A stretch of 64,000 nucleotides of DNA, taken from contig NZ_LGHP01000001.1 in assembly GCF_001280845.1 (NCBI RefSeq), positions 677,905 through 741,904 of the forward strand, given 5' to 3'. The notes beneath the pieces were generated by a model, which searched no databases, was not told the DNA's origin, and saw only the letters and a list, made by a program, of their open reading frames with translations. The DNA is from Bacillus sp. FJAT-28004. GTDB taxonomy: Bacteria > Bacillota > Bacilli > Paenibacillales > Paenibacillaceae. Positions 54,800 to 62,906 of this stretch are shown here, piece by piece. Numbering within the stretch: position 1 is the stretch's first letter; each line of letters begins with the position of its first letter. A program made the translations under genes and the position numbers.

Positions 54800-55833
54800 A
54801 ACAGCGCCTCCGTTATCCAAGCGCCGATGAAGGTTAGCGCCGCGGTAAGTACAATAAGTATAAAGACAAACTTCATACGGAATGTCGTTAATAGCATCAA
54901 GGTGTTCTTCAGGTCGATCATAGGTCCAAATACAAGAAAAGCAAGCAGCGGACCAAAATCAAACATGCCGTTGAAAGATGAAGCAATGAAGGCATCTGAT
55001 GTAGAGCAAATCGATAAAATAAAAGCGAAACCCATCATGAAAATGTATGAAAATATAGGCTGATCAGCGAATGCCTCAAACGTGCTGCGATCAATAACAG
55101 TCTGAATTATTGCGGTTAACAATGCCCCGAAAATAAAATATTTACCCATTTCGAAAAATTCATCTGAAGCATGCGATAAGGTCGAGGCGACACGTCCTCG
55201 GAATCCAGTGCTGCTTGTCCCATGCTCATGATTGTGTGAATGATTGTGGCTGTGTGTATGACTATGCTTTATCAAATGAAAATTTTGAGTTGCCTTAAGC
55301 GGGCTGCTGCGCATAAATTTATAAAGAAGTAAGCCGATAACAACAGCGATTGCAAAGGCTAGTACCATTCGAGCGTAGGCCATTTCTGGCGTAGTTCGAA
55401 AAGCAGCAAAGGTTGAAGCAAAAACAATCGGATTAACAATGGGGCCGGCCAGTAGATAAACGATTCCGATATAAGCAGGCATGCCTTTGCGAATAAGCCT
55501 TCGTACAACCGGTATCATTCCGCATTCGCATAATGGGAATAAGATGCCTAGCAAAGCTCCGAATAGAACGCCCATGACCGGGTTTTTTGGCGTGAATTTT
55601 TGAATGAGCTCGTCCGTAACGAATACTTGCAGCAGAGCAGAGAACAGCACGCCAAGCAAGATGAATGGAAAAGCTTCTAATATAATGCTTATAAATAATA
55701 TTTTGAAAGATTGCAAATTAGTGATATTAAAGAGATGAGTGGGAAGTTCTCGATTGGTAACGATGAGGGCGAGCATAATCAAGCAACCTACTCCGAGCAA
55801 TGGTGTACCGATGCGATAAATAAATTTTGCCAT
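54796..55833 (-). CDS. ycgR: YcgR-like UPF0718-family permease with His-rich loop
   Basis: A 345-residue membrane protein with about eight helices and the family motif FPLCECGMIPVVRRLIRKG near residue 100. Between helices, at about residues 188-206, is a strongly histidine-rich loop (HSHTHSHNHSHNHEHG). Such loops often bind zinc or other transition metals. AAAGGAT precedes the ATG and a Zur-box-like sequence lies immediately upstream. The family is poorly characterised; a metal-related transport role is inferred from loop and operator. Confidence 0.85.
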   Translation of the reverse strand: MAKFIYRIGTPLLGVGCLIMLALIVTNRELPTHLFNITNLQSFKILFISIILEAFPFILLGVLFSALLQVFVTDELIQKFTPKNPVMGVLFGALLGILFPLCECGMIPVVRRLIRKGMPAYIGIVYLLAGPIVNPIVFASTFAAFRTTPEMAYARMVLAFAIAVVIGLLLYKFMRSSPLKATQNFHLIKHSHTHSHNHSHNHEHGTSSTGFRGRVASTLSHASDEFFEMGKYFIFGALLTAIIQTVIDRSTFEAFADQPIFSYIFMMGFAFILSICSTSDAFIASSFNGMFDFGPLLAFLVFGPMIDLKNTLMLLTTFRMKFVFILIVLTAALTFIGAWITEALL

Positions 55834-55848
55834 TTAAAGTATCCTTTC

Positions 55849-55869
55849 TTAATGTAAGGATTACGATTA
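55849..55869 (-). promoter_or_regulatory. Zur-box-like site upstream of ycgR
   Basis: The 21-bp stretch contains a perfect half-site ATTACGATT and a degraded opposite half (ATGTAA), matching the Bacillus Zur pattern AAATCGTAAT-N-ATTACGATTT in about 13 of 20 positions. It starts 16 bp before the ycgR start codon, directly next to the ribosome site. Confidence 0.5.
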
Positions 55870-55961
55870 TGACTATAGCTTATGCGGCAACGATGCAGGA
55901 TAGGACAACTTTCGTAGCACTTGACATTAACGATGACAGATGTATAATCGTTTTAAATGCA

Positions 55962-56232
55962 ATGATGGGAATAAGTAAGCTCGAATGAATTGCGTACAGA
56001 GAGCCGGTGGGTGGTGCGAACCGGTGCAAACGTCGATGCTGAATGGGCCCCGGAGCCTATGAACGGAAACTGGCTGCACGTGCGGCCGAAGATGTTTGTA
56101 CGGACGCTCCCCGTTATGGAGCAACAAGGCTTATGGGATTATAACGCGCTTCGTTAGTATAAAAAAGCGTACCATAAGCGAATTAGGGTGGCACCACGGT
56201 CCCTCGTCCCTTGCGGCGGGGGATTTTTTGCG
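55962..56232 (+). ncRNA. T-box riboswitch, tryptophan
   Basis: Leader RNA before trpS. The conserved T-box AGGGTGGCACCACGG is at 56185-56199, followed by a G/C-rich terminator hairpin and a T run at 56224-56229. Stem I spans about 55970-56060; the codon TGG in GAATGGGCC (56044-56046) is the best specifier and matches the downstream tryptophan gene. Uncharged tRNA-Trp binding would stabilise the antiterminator and allow trpS transcription. Confidence 0.92.
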
Positions 56233-56282
56233 TTTTTTTAGACGTGAATCATCAAATTCGAAATGAAAGAGGTTGAAGCATA

Positions 56283-57272
56283 ATGAAAAAGGTACTCTCT
56301 GGCATTCAGCCAAGCGGCCAGCTCACACTAGGAAACTACATTGGCGCCATGCAAAACTTCGTAAAGCTGCAGCATACGGAAGAATGTTTTTTCATGATCG
56401 TCGATTTACATGCGATTTCGGTTCCACAGGAACCGGCTGCACTAAGAGAGCAAACGGAAGCGGTAGCCGCATTATTTATAGCTGCAGGCATTGATCCGCT
56501 CAAAGCGAATGTATTTGTGCAGTCCCATGTTCGTGCGCACGCTGAGCTCGGATGGTTGTTTACGACGCTAGCCAATATGGGCGAGTTAGAGCGAATGACG
56601 CAGTTCAAGGACAAATCTGAAGGCAAAGATTCTGTTGGGGCGGGCTTGTTCGTATATCCGACCCTGATGGCAGCTGATATTCTCGTTTATAATGCGGATT
56701 TAGTTCCTGTGGGTGATGATCAGAAGCAGCATTTGGAGCTGACGCGTGATTTGGCGCATCGTTTCAATACAAGGTTTGGCAAATACTTCACGATACCAGA
56801 GCCATATATTCCGAAAGTAGGCGCTAGGGTAATGTCGCTCGATGACGCTAGCAAAAAAATGAGCAAAAGCAATCCAAATGTAGGCAGCTACATTGCGCTG
56901 CTTGATTCGCCGGATGTCATCCGCAAAAAAATAAGCAGAGCGACGACTGATTCAGGCCGCGAAGTTAAATATGATCCAGCTAATAAGCCTGAAATCAGCA
57001 ATCTAATGAGCATTTATGCTCATTGTGCGAATATGAGTATTGAAGAAATCGAAGCTCGCTATGAGGGGCAAGGTTATGGACCTTTCAAGAAGGATCTTGC
57101 GGAGCAGGTGGTTTCGGTTATAGAACCGCTGCAAGCTAGATATAATGAAATCCGCAGCTCAGGCGAAATTCATCAAATTTTGAAGCAAGGCGCAGAAAGA
57201 GCTTCCATGGTCGCAGATCGTACACTGGCAGACGTGAAAGAACTTATGGGCTTTCTGCCGCCTCGCGGCTAA
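56283..57272 (+). CDS. trpS: Tryptophanyl-tRNA synthetase
   Basis: A 329-residue class I synthetase that charges tRNA-Trp. The HIGH-like motif is PSGQLTLGNY (about 10-19) and the KMSKS loop is residues 192-196. Other family landmarks are GELERMTQFKDK and GDDQKQHLELTRDLAHRFN. Length equals Bacillus TrpS. GAGGTTG precedes the ATG. Transcription is controlled by the T-box leader immediately upstream, and a terminator follows. Confidence 0.96.
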   Translation: MKKVLSGIQPSGQLTLGNYIGAMQNFVKLQHTEECFFMIVDLHAISVPQEPAALREQTEAVAALFIAAGIDPLKANVFVQSHVRAHAELGWLFTTLANMGELERMTQFKDKSEGKDSVGAGLFVYPTLMAADILVYNADLVPVGDDQKQHLELTRDLAHRFNTRFGKYFTIPEPYIPKVGARVMSLDDASKKMSKSNPNVGSYIALLDSPDVIRKKISRATTDSGREVKYDPANKPEISNLMSIYAHCANMSIEEIEARYEGQGYGPFKKDLAEQVVSVIEPLQARYNEIRSSGEIHQILKQGAERASMVADRTLADVKELMGFLPPRG

Positions 57273-57288
57273 TCATTTAAGTATCTTC

Positions 57289-57321
57289 AAGGCTGACGCC
57301 ATGCGTCAGCCTTGTTTTTTT
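57289..57321 (+). terminator. Terminator after trpS
   Basis: AAGGCTGACGC pairs with GCGTCAGCCTT around CAT, followed by seven T residues. It overlaps the end of the convergent small gene. Confidence 0.92.
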
Positions 57322-57482
57322 CTCCGCAAGCGAGCCTTTGTAATAAATCCGGCTCCTATGGTGAAAAGGCTTAACAATCCAAATAATAATACGAGCCAAC
57401 CATTATAGCTGATGGAGATGGCCATAGCGCTCATAAATACGATAGCTAGCACTGAAAAGAACAAAGAAAGCGGTTTGGACAT
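57306..57482 (-). CDS. Small membrane protein (58 aa), DUF5325/YlaF-like
   Basis: A 58-residue protein with two membrane helices and a basic C-terminal tail (KARLRRKKQG). AAGGAGAG stands just before ATG 57482; a longer in-frame reading to 57578 lacks a ribosome site and runs into the promoter region of the SASP gene. The two-helix layout resembles the uncharacterised YlaF/DUF5325 family, though the match is only by impression. Confidence 0.65.
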   Translation of the reverse strand: MSKPLSLFFSVLAIVFMSAMAISISYNGWLVLLFGLLSLFTIGAGFITKARLRRKKQG

Positions 57483-57614
57483 CGTGTTTTCTCTCCTTAA
57501 TAAAACGTCAATATATTTTAATGGTTTAAGAATAGATTCTTTGATGGTGCACATAATAAGCTTGCAAGCTTGCAACACACATCAAAGTGCAGAGGACGAA
57601 AGGAGAAATACATT

Positions 57615-57827
57615 ATGGCAGGAAGCAGAAATCAACTTGTTGTTCCACAAGCGACTGCAGCATTACAACAAATGAAACTTGAGGCTGCTCAAGAGCTGGG
57701 CGTACAAATTCCTCAAGATGGCTACTACGGTAATGTTTCAACTCGTGATGCAGGTTCCCTAGGCGGTTATATTACGAAAAAGCTTGTTCAAATTGCTGAG
57801 CAACAATTGTCAGGCGGCTCCCGTTAA
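57615..57827 (+). CDS. Alpha/beta-type small acid-soluble spore protein
   Basis: A 70-residue SASP that coats and protects DNA in dormant spores. Family motifs are NQLVVPQATAALQQMKLEAAQELG, with the germination protease cleavage region around AAQELGV, and GNVSTRDAGSLGGYITKKLVQIAEQQL. AAAGGAGA precedes ATG 57615; the frame continuing upstream is spurious. Expression is expected in the forespore under SigG. A terminator follows. Confidence 0.95.
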   Translation: MAGSRNQLVVPQATAALQQMKLEAAQELGVQIPQDGYYGNVSTRDAGSLGGYITKKLVQIAEQQLSGGSR

Positions 57828-57854
57828 TCGCTTCTAATACACAATGACGAAATG

Positions 57855-57884
57855 AAGCCCAAGGCATGCCTTGGGTTTTTTTTG
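57855..57884 (+). terminator. Terminator after SASP gene
   Basis: CCCAAGGCATGCCTTGGG is a perfect palindrome, followed by eight T residues. Confidence 0.93.
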
Positions 57885-57941
57885 TTGTTGTAACCATCAT
57901 TTTAGCATAAGGGCAATCGACTTTCTTCTATAATATAGGGC

Positions 57942-57984
57942 AAAAAAAAGAAAGCCCCCTCTATTTTGAGGCAAAGGGCTTTCT
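57942..57984 (-). terminator. Terminator of YdjM-type gene
   Basis: On the reverse strand AGAAAGCCC pairs with GGGCTTTCT around an inner CCTC/GAGG stem, then eight T residues. Confidence 0.92.
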
Positions 57985-57994
57985 AACGTCAATA

Positions 57995-58981
57995 CTAAAA
58001 AGTATCCATGCGCAATCTTTTCAATAATCGCTCGTCGCTAAGCCAGCCGACATAAGATCCAATGGTCTCATCGTTCTTATTCATAAGAAGAACGCCAACG
58101 AATGGGTATTGCTTGCGATGTCGATAACGCACGTCACACCATCTGACCTCATAACCCCATGTATGCTCACGAACGTCTGCGCAGGCGAAACTTGTGAAAT
58201 ATAAAAAGGATCGGATGGCTGGATCGTTTTTTGATTTGGCGACTGCCGGATGGTCAGAGCATTCCACATAGTCAATCCAAGTTAAGTGGTCATTCCGCAA
58301 ATTTCCGATAGCGAATCCGCCATTTTTCACTTGCTTGACCACATTCCATATCGTAAGTGAAATCGTTGGAATGACGATATAAACATCACCTTCATGGTGT
58401 TCGGTATCCAGCGTCTTCATTTTCTGCAGGGTACTTCTCGAGGATACGGTTCGCCACACAAAGTAAATGGCTAGAAAGAGATACATAAGCGGAAATATCG
58501 ATGCAGGATTTACGAACCCGCCAGCCCACAGTAAAATAGCTATGACATGAGTTGTGAAAATGATGGGATCGAATATGTGTATAATATTCCAAGAGATCCA
58601 TTTGTCAGTGAAAGGCCGCATAGCCTGTGTTCCGTAAGTATTAAACAAATCGGTGAACACATGTACACACACTGCGAGCAGCACCCAGCCCCCGATATGC
58701 AGCCAAGGCAGTGAACCGCGATAAAACAATTGGAGAATGCCGGTAATGAGCACTGTCCATATGGCGATAGCCGGTAATGAGTGAGAAATACCGCGGTGAT
58801 TGCGAATATAAATAGCGTTGCCCTTTAGACGAAGAAGACCGTCCAAGTCCGGTGCTTGTGATCCGATAACCGTGCCGAGCAGGACGGCGGTTTGAATGGC
58901 TGGATTTGCTGCTACCACGGGATCGACTGCAGCAAGACCTGCGAGCCCGATGCCCATGACAAGATGTGTGCCTGTATCCAT
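57995..58981 (-). CDS. YdjM-family membrane-bound metal-dependent hydrolase
   Basis: A 328-residue membrane protein with the PF04307 pattern: MDTGTHLVMG at the start, SQAPDLDGLLRLKGN, HRGISHSLPAI and HVFTDLFNTYGTQAMRPF, which supply the His and Asp ligands of a presumed metal site. About five membrane helices are followed by a soluble C-terminal region. GAGGAGG precedes the ATG. Members are described as hydrolases and some are damage-inducible; the actual substrate is unknown. Confidence 0.85.
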   Translation of the reverse strand: MDTGTHLVMGIGLAGLAAVDPVVAANPAIQTAVLLGTVIGSQAPDLDGLLRLKGNAIYIRNHRGISHSLPAIAIWTVLITGILQLFYRGSLPWLHIGGWVLLAVCVHVFTDLFNTYGTQAMRPFTDKWISWNIIHIFDPIIFTTHVIAILLWAGGFVNPASIFPLMYLFLAIYFVWRTVSSRSTLQKMKTLDTEHHEGDVYIVIPTISLTIWNVVKQVKNGGFAIGNLRNDHLTWIDYVECSDHPAVAKSKNDPAIRSFLYFTSFACADVREHTWGYEVRWCDVRYRHRKQYPFVGVLLMNKNDETIGSYVGWLSDERLLKRLRMDTF

Positions 58982-59068
58982 GAGAAGTCCTCCTCAATCG
59001 ATGATTAGATGTAGTATCGACGGAGCGGAGCAACTTTATCAATACAATCAAAAGGAGACTGAAGGCAA

Positions 59069-59359
59069 ATGTACATTTGTTTTGCAGAATACCGTGTTTC
59101 ACCCGAGTTTCGGGCACAATATCTTGACTATACCTCTGCACTTCTAAAGGAAGGACATGATGTGCAATTATATGAAGGAACGGATCAGCCTGGCCTGTTT
59201 GTAGAGGTATGGAACGCATCTACCTTGGAGCAAGCAGAGGAAATCAAAAAAGAACGCTGCAGTGAGCGTTCCTCTTGGAATCACATTTCGAACTTTATTG
59301 TTGGAGGTGCTGCGAAAATGAACATTTGGACATTTAAGCCAGCACATTTAAGCAGATAA
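59069..59359 (+). CDS. Small protein with dimeric alpha/beta-barrel look (96 aa)
   Basis: A soluble 96-residue protein (MYICFAEYRVSPEFRAQYLDY, LYEGTDQPGLFVEVWNAS). The beta-alpha-beta-beta order and the early aromatic strand suggest a ferredoxin-like dimeric barrel such as ABM or NIPSNAP proteins. AAAAGGAG precedes the ATG. It faces gerQ convergently. No catalytic residue can be named. Confidence 0.65.
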   Translation: MYICFAEYRVSPEFRAQYLDYTSALLKEGHDVQLYEGTDQPGLFVEVWNASTLEQAEEIKKERCSERSSWNHISNFIVGGAAKMNIWTFKPAHLSR

Positions 59360-59366
59360 TTTATGA

Positions 59367-59924
59367 TTAACGGCTAGAATTCACTGTGCCTAGAGTAGCC
59401 ATGCCGAGCGGAGTGGAGGAACTTACTACGCCGCCTTGGAATGGGTATTCATATGCAATCGGCTCATCGAATGTCACATAATCAAGATTAAGCGTCAAAA
59501 GTAAGTAACGCATACCAGTCGTTGGATCGCTAATAATGATGTGATCACGACCAGCAGCTTCGATGATTCCTTTGAAAATTTTAGCATTCCACTCGCGGTT
59601 GTTCTCGTAAGTCATATAGAAGGTTGCCATTTTGCCGCGGTTTAGACGTAAAATGTTCTCTACGTAGGATTCCTCGACGGAAGGCATAGACACGATGGTG
59701 CCGCCTGACGGCGTAACAAACGATCCGCTAGGTACGCTAGGCGGCATCATTGGTGCTTGCTGTGCTTGAAAATTAGCTGGGAGAGTAGTTGGTTGTTGCA
59801 TTCCCATTGGTTGTTGCATCCCCATTGGATATTGATATTGACCATATCCGCCGTAACCGAAGCCTTGAACAGGACCTGTATTTGCGGGACTTACCTGATT
59901 TTTGTAACCATAACCGTTAGACAT
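59367..59924 (-). CDS. gerQ: Spore coat protein GerQ
   Basis: A 185-residue spore coat protein required in Bacillus for CwlJ function at germination and crosslinked by transglutaminase. The N-terminal half is Gly/Tyr/Gln/Pro/Met-rich; the conserved C-terminal domain reads ESYVENILRLNRGKMATFYMTYENNREWNAKIFKGIIEAAGRDHIIISDP. GCGAGGAAAT precedes the ATG. It follows the cwlJ-like gene on the same strand after 36 bp, matching the known functional pair. A mother-cell sigma factor is expected to drive it. Confidence 0.93.
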   Translation of the reverse strand: MSNGYGYKNQVSPANTGPVQGFGYGGYGQYQYPMGMQQPMGMQQPTTLPANFQAQQAPMMPPSVPSGSFVTPSGGTIVSMPSVEESYVENILRLNRGKMATFYMTYENNREWNAKIFKGIIEAAGRDHIIISDPTTGMRYLLLTLNLDYVTFDEPIAYEYPFQGGVVSSSTPLGMATLGTVNSSR

Positions 59925-59960
59925 TTAGAATTTCCTCGCTTTCACACTTTAGAAATAGTT

Positions 59961-60383
59961 TTAATAAACGGACGGACAAGCCTCTGGCGTTGGAACGAAG
60001 AAACAATGTTTTTTGAACCTGCCGCTGTTAGCCTGATCCCACCATGTATCGGGGCAGCTGCCTGCTGGACGGAAAAACCATAGCGCGTTAGAAGCCGGGT
60101 GCTGACGCTCGCCGTTTATGACCCGCTCTGCTAAACGAATGTCTTTATCGCGAGCACTTTGATAAAAGTAACCTTTAGTCGTTGCTTCGAAACCGCCTGG
60201 CTTTTGATAGACCATATCAGGAATGGACCTAATATTTCTAAAGTCTATACAATTTCCTCGCACGCGGTTTACGCCAACATTGCCTACCATAAGCATGCCG
60301 AGTTCGCCTTCGCCCTCAGCTTCTGCTCGCATGAGCCTAGCGAGCATCTTCGTATCTTCGGAATTGGTTTTAATAACTGCCAT
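59961..60383 (-). CDS. cwlJ: Spore cortex-lytic enzyme CwlJ
   Basis: A 140-residue hydrolase of the SleB/CwlJ family, which degrades spore cortex peptidoglycan during germination. Motifs are ARLMRAEAEGEGELGMLMVGNVGVNRV with the catalytic Glu near residue 21 and PASNALWFFRPAGSCP. Like Bacillus CwlJ it has no signal peptide and is short. AAAGGGAGTGATC precedes the ATG. Together with gerQ downstream it makes up the CwlJ-GerQ germination unit. Confidence 0.93.
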   Translation of the reverse strand: MAVIKTNSEDTKMLARLMRAEAEGEGELGMLMVGNVGVNRVRGNCIDFRNIRSIPDMVYQKPGGFEATTKGYFYQSARDKDIRLAERVINGERQHPASNALWFFRPAGSCPDTWWDQANSGRFKKHCFFVPTPEACPSVY

Positions 60384-60644
60384 AGAATTGACAGATCACT
60401 CCCTTTCGCATACTTTAGGACGGTTTAATGCGCTGATCGGAATAGGCATCCAACTACATAGCTATTGTACTCGGCGCCCATCTATTTGGTTACTAAATGA
60501 TTTGTCACAATTTGCGTGGCAAAATGATGAACAAAACGGTCGAACGTTGTCATCGTGTACTTTTTTCGGTATGATTAAAAACGATTCATCAATGGATGAT
60601 AGACGCTTTTAGCGTCTTGTCGCATAACTTGGGAGGCTAGCTTC

Positions 60645-61502
60645 GTGCTTAAAGACTGGATTGCATTGACAAAACCGCGGCTACTTCGACTGAATGTGTT
60701 TGCTGCGATAGGTGGTTTCATGGTTGCTTCCAAATGGGACATTAACGTTCTATTGCTTATATGGGCGATTATTGGCTCAACGTTGACGATAGCGTCAGCA
60801 ACCGTGATTAACAATTATTGGGATCGGGAATTGGATTTGAAAATGGAACGTACGAAGGATCGGGCGCTTCCTACCGGTCGAATGACGCCAGGTTCTGTTC
60901 TGGCTTATGGCATTATTTTGGGAGTGGTTGGTCTAGCTGTTCTGTTCCTGCTTGTCAATCCGTTATCGGGCTTTCTTGGACTGCTAGGATGGGCTGTTTA
61001 CATTGTGGTGTACACAATGTGGCTTAAGCGTACCTCAACCTGGAGTACATCGGTAGGAGGCATATCTGGAGCTATGCCGCCGGTTATCGGATATTGTGCG
61101 GTAACGGGGGAGATTGATGCTGGAGCTTGGATATTGTTCGCTCTGATGTTCCTATGGCAGCCGGCACATTTCTGGTCGCTTGCGATTAGAAGGGTTGAGG
61201 AATATCGCGCAGCAGGTTTTCCATTGCTGCCTGTAGTGAAAGGAATCAAACGTACGAAGCTTCAAATGATTCCTTACATCGTTTTGCTTCTGCCAACGGG
61301 CATATTGTTTTATTCATACGGTTATGTTGGTATTTTTTTCTTGGTCATATCCGTTGTGGGCAGTTTAATCTGGCTTATCCACACATTGCGTGGAACAAAA
61401 GCCAAGGATACCGACAAATGGGCGAAAACCAATTTTCTTATCTCGGTCAATTATTTAATGGTTATATTTATCGTTATGATTCTTAATACGACAGGATCAT
61501 AA
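60645..61502 (+). CDS. ctaB: Protoheme IX farnesyltransferase (heme O synthase)
   Basis: A 285-residue membrane prenyltransferase that adds farnesyl to heme b to give heme O for terminal oxidases. It has about eight helices and the Asp-rich motif NNYWDRELDLKMERTKDRALPTGR (about 63-86), with a second conserved region KRTSTWSTSVGGISGAMPPVIGY. A GTG start lies behind GGGAGG. A 7-bp AGACGCT hairpin occurs in the leader. The SCO1-like gene follows after 24 bp, consistent with cytochrome oxidase assembly. Confidence 0.93.
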   Translation: MLKDWIALTKPRLLRLNVFAAIGGFMVASKWDINVLLLIWAIIGSTLTIASATVINNYWDRELDLKMERTKDRALPTGRMTPGSVLAYGIILGVVGLAVLFLLVNPLSGFLGLLGWAVYIVVYTMWLKRTSTWSTSVGGISGAMPPVIGYCAVTGEIDAGAWILFALMFLWQPAHFWSLAIRRVEEYRAAGFPLLPVVKGIKRTKLQMIPYIVLLLPTGILFYSYGYVGIFFLVISVVGSLIWLIHTLRGTKAKDTDKWAKTNFLISVNYLMVIFIVMILNTTGS

Positions 61503-61526
61503 TCATCGTCTTAAGGAGTGACTACC

Positions 61527-62132
61527 GTGGAATTTGTCAAAAAGCATAGCTTCAAAATAGCAGTGCTTGCGCTTTGCGCAGCTATGGGAATTTATTTATT
61601 TATTACGTATGGTATGCCGGAGAAGCAGACACTTCCAATCGAGAAGGCTGCGCCAGCGTTTGAGCTGACGGATCTGGATGATCAGAAGGTAACGCTTGCT
61701 TCAACAAATGGCAAGGCACGAATTGTATATTTTTATTTCGCAAATTGTCCAGATGTTTGCCCGCCGACCACGTTCTTGCTATCACAAGTACAGGAGCAGT
61801 TAAAAGCGGAGGACAAGCTTGGCACTAAGGCAGAGCTCATTTCGATTACGTTTGATCCGGTACGCGATACACCTGAAGTCATTCGTGATTTTGCAAAGCG
61901 GAATTTTGCTGATCTTAATGGCTGGCGATTCCTGCGCGGCGATGAAGTGAACACGCTGCAAATTGCTAGAGATTTTGGCATCGGTGTCATTAAAAACGAG
62001 GACGGCTCCTTCTCGCACTCAAATGTAATTACGATTGTTGATAAGGACGGTCAAATTCGCAAATGGATCGATGGCAGCAAAGAAGATTTGACGGCTGAAG
62101 AAATCGTCGCTCAATTAAACAAAGTACTTTAA
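61527..62132 (+). CDS. SCO1/SenC-family copper chaperone
   Basis: A 201-residue thioredoxin-fold protein anchored by an N-terminal helix (about 10-28). Copper ligands are Cys74 and Cys78 in FANCPDVCPPTT and His164 in FSHSNV, so it probably delivers copper to the CuA site of cytochrome oxidase. GTG 61527 has AAGGAGTG upstream; GTG 61518 lies inside that site. It is cotranscribed with ctaB. The last four bases overlap the convergent Toprim gene. Confidence 0.93.
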   Translation: MEFVKKHSFKIAVLALCAAMGIYLFITYGMPEKQTLPIEKAAPAFELTDLDDQKVTLASTNGKARIVYFYFANCPDVCPPTTFLLSQVQEQLKAEDKLGTKAELISITFDPVRDTPEVIRDFAKRNFADLNGWRFLRGDEVNTLQIARDFGIGVIKNEDGSFSHSNVITIVDKDGQIRKWIDGSKEDLTAEEIVAQLNKVL

Positions 62133-62500
62133 AATTCATCTTTATTCCAAATAGAAGCGGGACTCTGCGCAGGGTACAGGATATGCGCATCGAGGCCCGC
62201 TTTTTCTAATTGCTCAATTAAATATTCCTCTGGTGTATGCTCGACGCCCGAATAACCTCTGCGGGTATAAATATGCTCGGCATCTGGAAATACATCGCGA
62301 AGCAAGAAGCGAATCCGTTTTCCCGAGGAATCATTGTCTGTAAAAATATAAGCTTGGCTCTTGCCGACCTGTTTGCTAAGCTTGTCCAATTGTTCGGAGC
62401 CGGGCGTACCAAAAGTACAGAAGATCGGTACATCCTGCGCGAGCACGCGTTTTAGTCTTGCCTTATCATTTTTTCCTTCTACGATTATGGCTATATCCAT
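62129..62500 (-). CDS. Toprim-domain protein (YusF-like)
   Basis: A 123-residue single-domain Toprim protein with the conserved Glu in IAIIVEGKNDKARL and the DxD pair in YIFTDNDSSGKRIR. The domain is found in primases, topoisomerases and RNase M5; short stand-alone versions such as Bacillus YusF have no known role. ATG 62500 is preferred because GGGGTGA lies in front; the frame extends to 62509. It converges on the SCO1-like gene with a 4-bp overlap. Confidence 0.85.
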   Translation of the reverse strand: MDIAIIVEGKNDKARLKRVLAQDVPIFCTFGTPGSEQLDKLSKQVGKSQAYIFTDNDSSGKRIRFLLRDVFPDAEHIYTRRGYSGVEHTPEEYLIEQLEKAGLDAHILYPAQSPASIWNKDEF

Positions 62501-62615
62501 CAAGGTCACCCCGAGTAGTGAAAATTAGAGTAGGAGCATGAAGCCCATGTATAGTTTACCACCAAATATCGATTTTACCGAGAGCGGGAATGATTGAAGT
62601 TTCGTTCAAAATGTA

Positions 62616-62644
62616 AAAACGGCCTGCAGTCTGCAGACCGTTTA
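62616..62644 (-). terminator. Terminator of YjcZ-type gene
   Basis: On the reverse strand AAACGGTCTGCAG pairs with CTGCAGGCCGTTT, followed by a T-rich stretch. Confidence 0.85.
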
Positions 62645-62653
62645 TGATTTAAA

Positions 62654-62773
62654 CTAATAGAGACAAGTACACGCTATGATTACGAGCAAGATAAACAGTA
62701 CAAGGATGATGCCGAGGTTTGAGAAGCCGCCGTGCCCATAACCTTGATTTACGGAACCTACATTTCCAGACAT
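62654..62773 (-). CDS. YjcZ-family sporulation miniprotein (39 aa)
   Basis: A 39-residue protein starting MSGNVGSVNQGYGHGGFSN and continuing into one membrane helix (LGIILVLFILLVIIACTCLY). The Gly/Tyr-rich head with a short hydrophobic tail is characteristic of YjcZ-type sporulation proteins. GGGGTGA stands 8 bp before the ATG and a terminator follows. Too short for usual gene-length cut-offs, it is easily missed. Confidence 0.85.
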   Translation of the reverse strand: MSGNVGSVNQGYGHGGFSNLGIILVLFILLVIIACTCLY

Positions 62774-62906
62774 AAATAGAGTCACCCCGTTTCCTTTTGT
62801 TAAAGCGATGATTGTAAACAGCTTAGGATCAGCCGATCTGACTACTCATCTGTCATAATACAGCATATGTCATGATGGGAAATTAGCCCTGTGCATATAC
62901 CTATGC

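Larger units (their letters stand above)
55834..56282. other. 449-bp intergenic region
   Basis: The left end holds the ycgR promoter and Zur-like site on the reverse strand. The rest is the tryptophan T-box leader of trpS. No other gene is seen. Confidence 0.8.
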
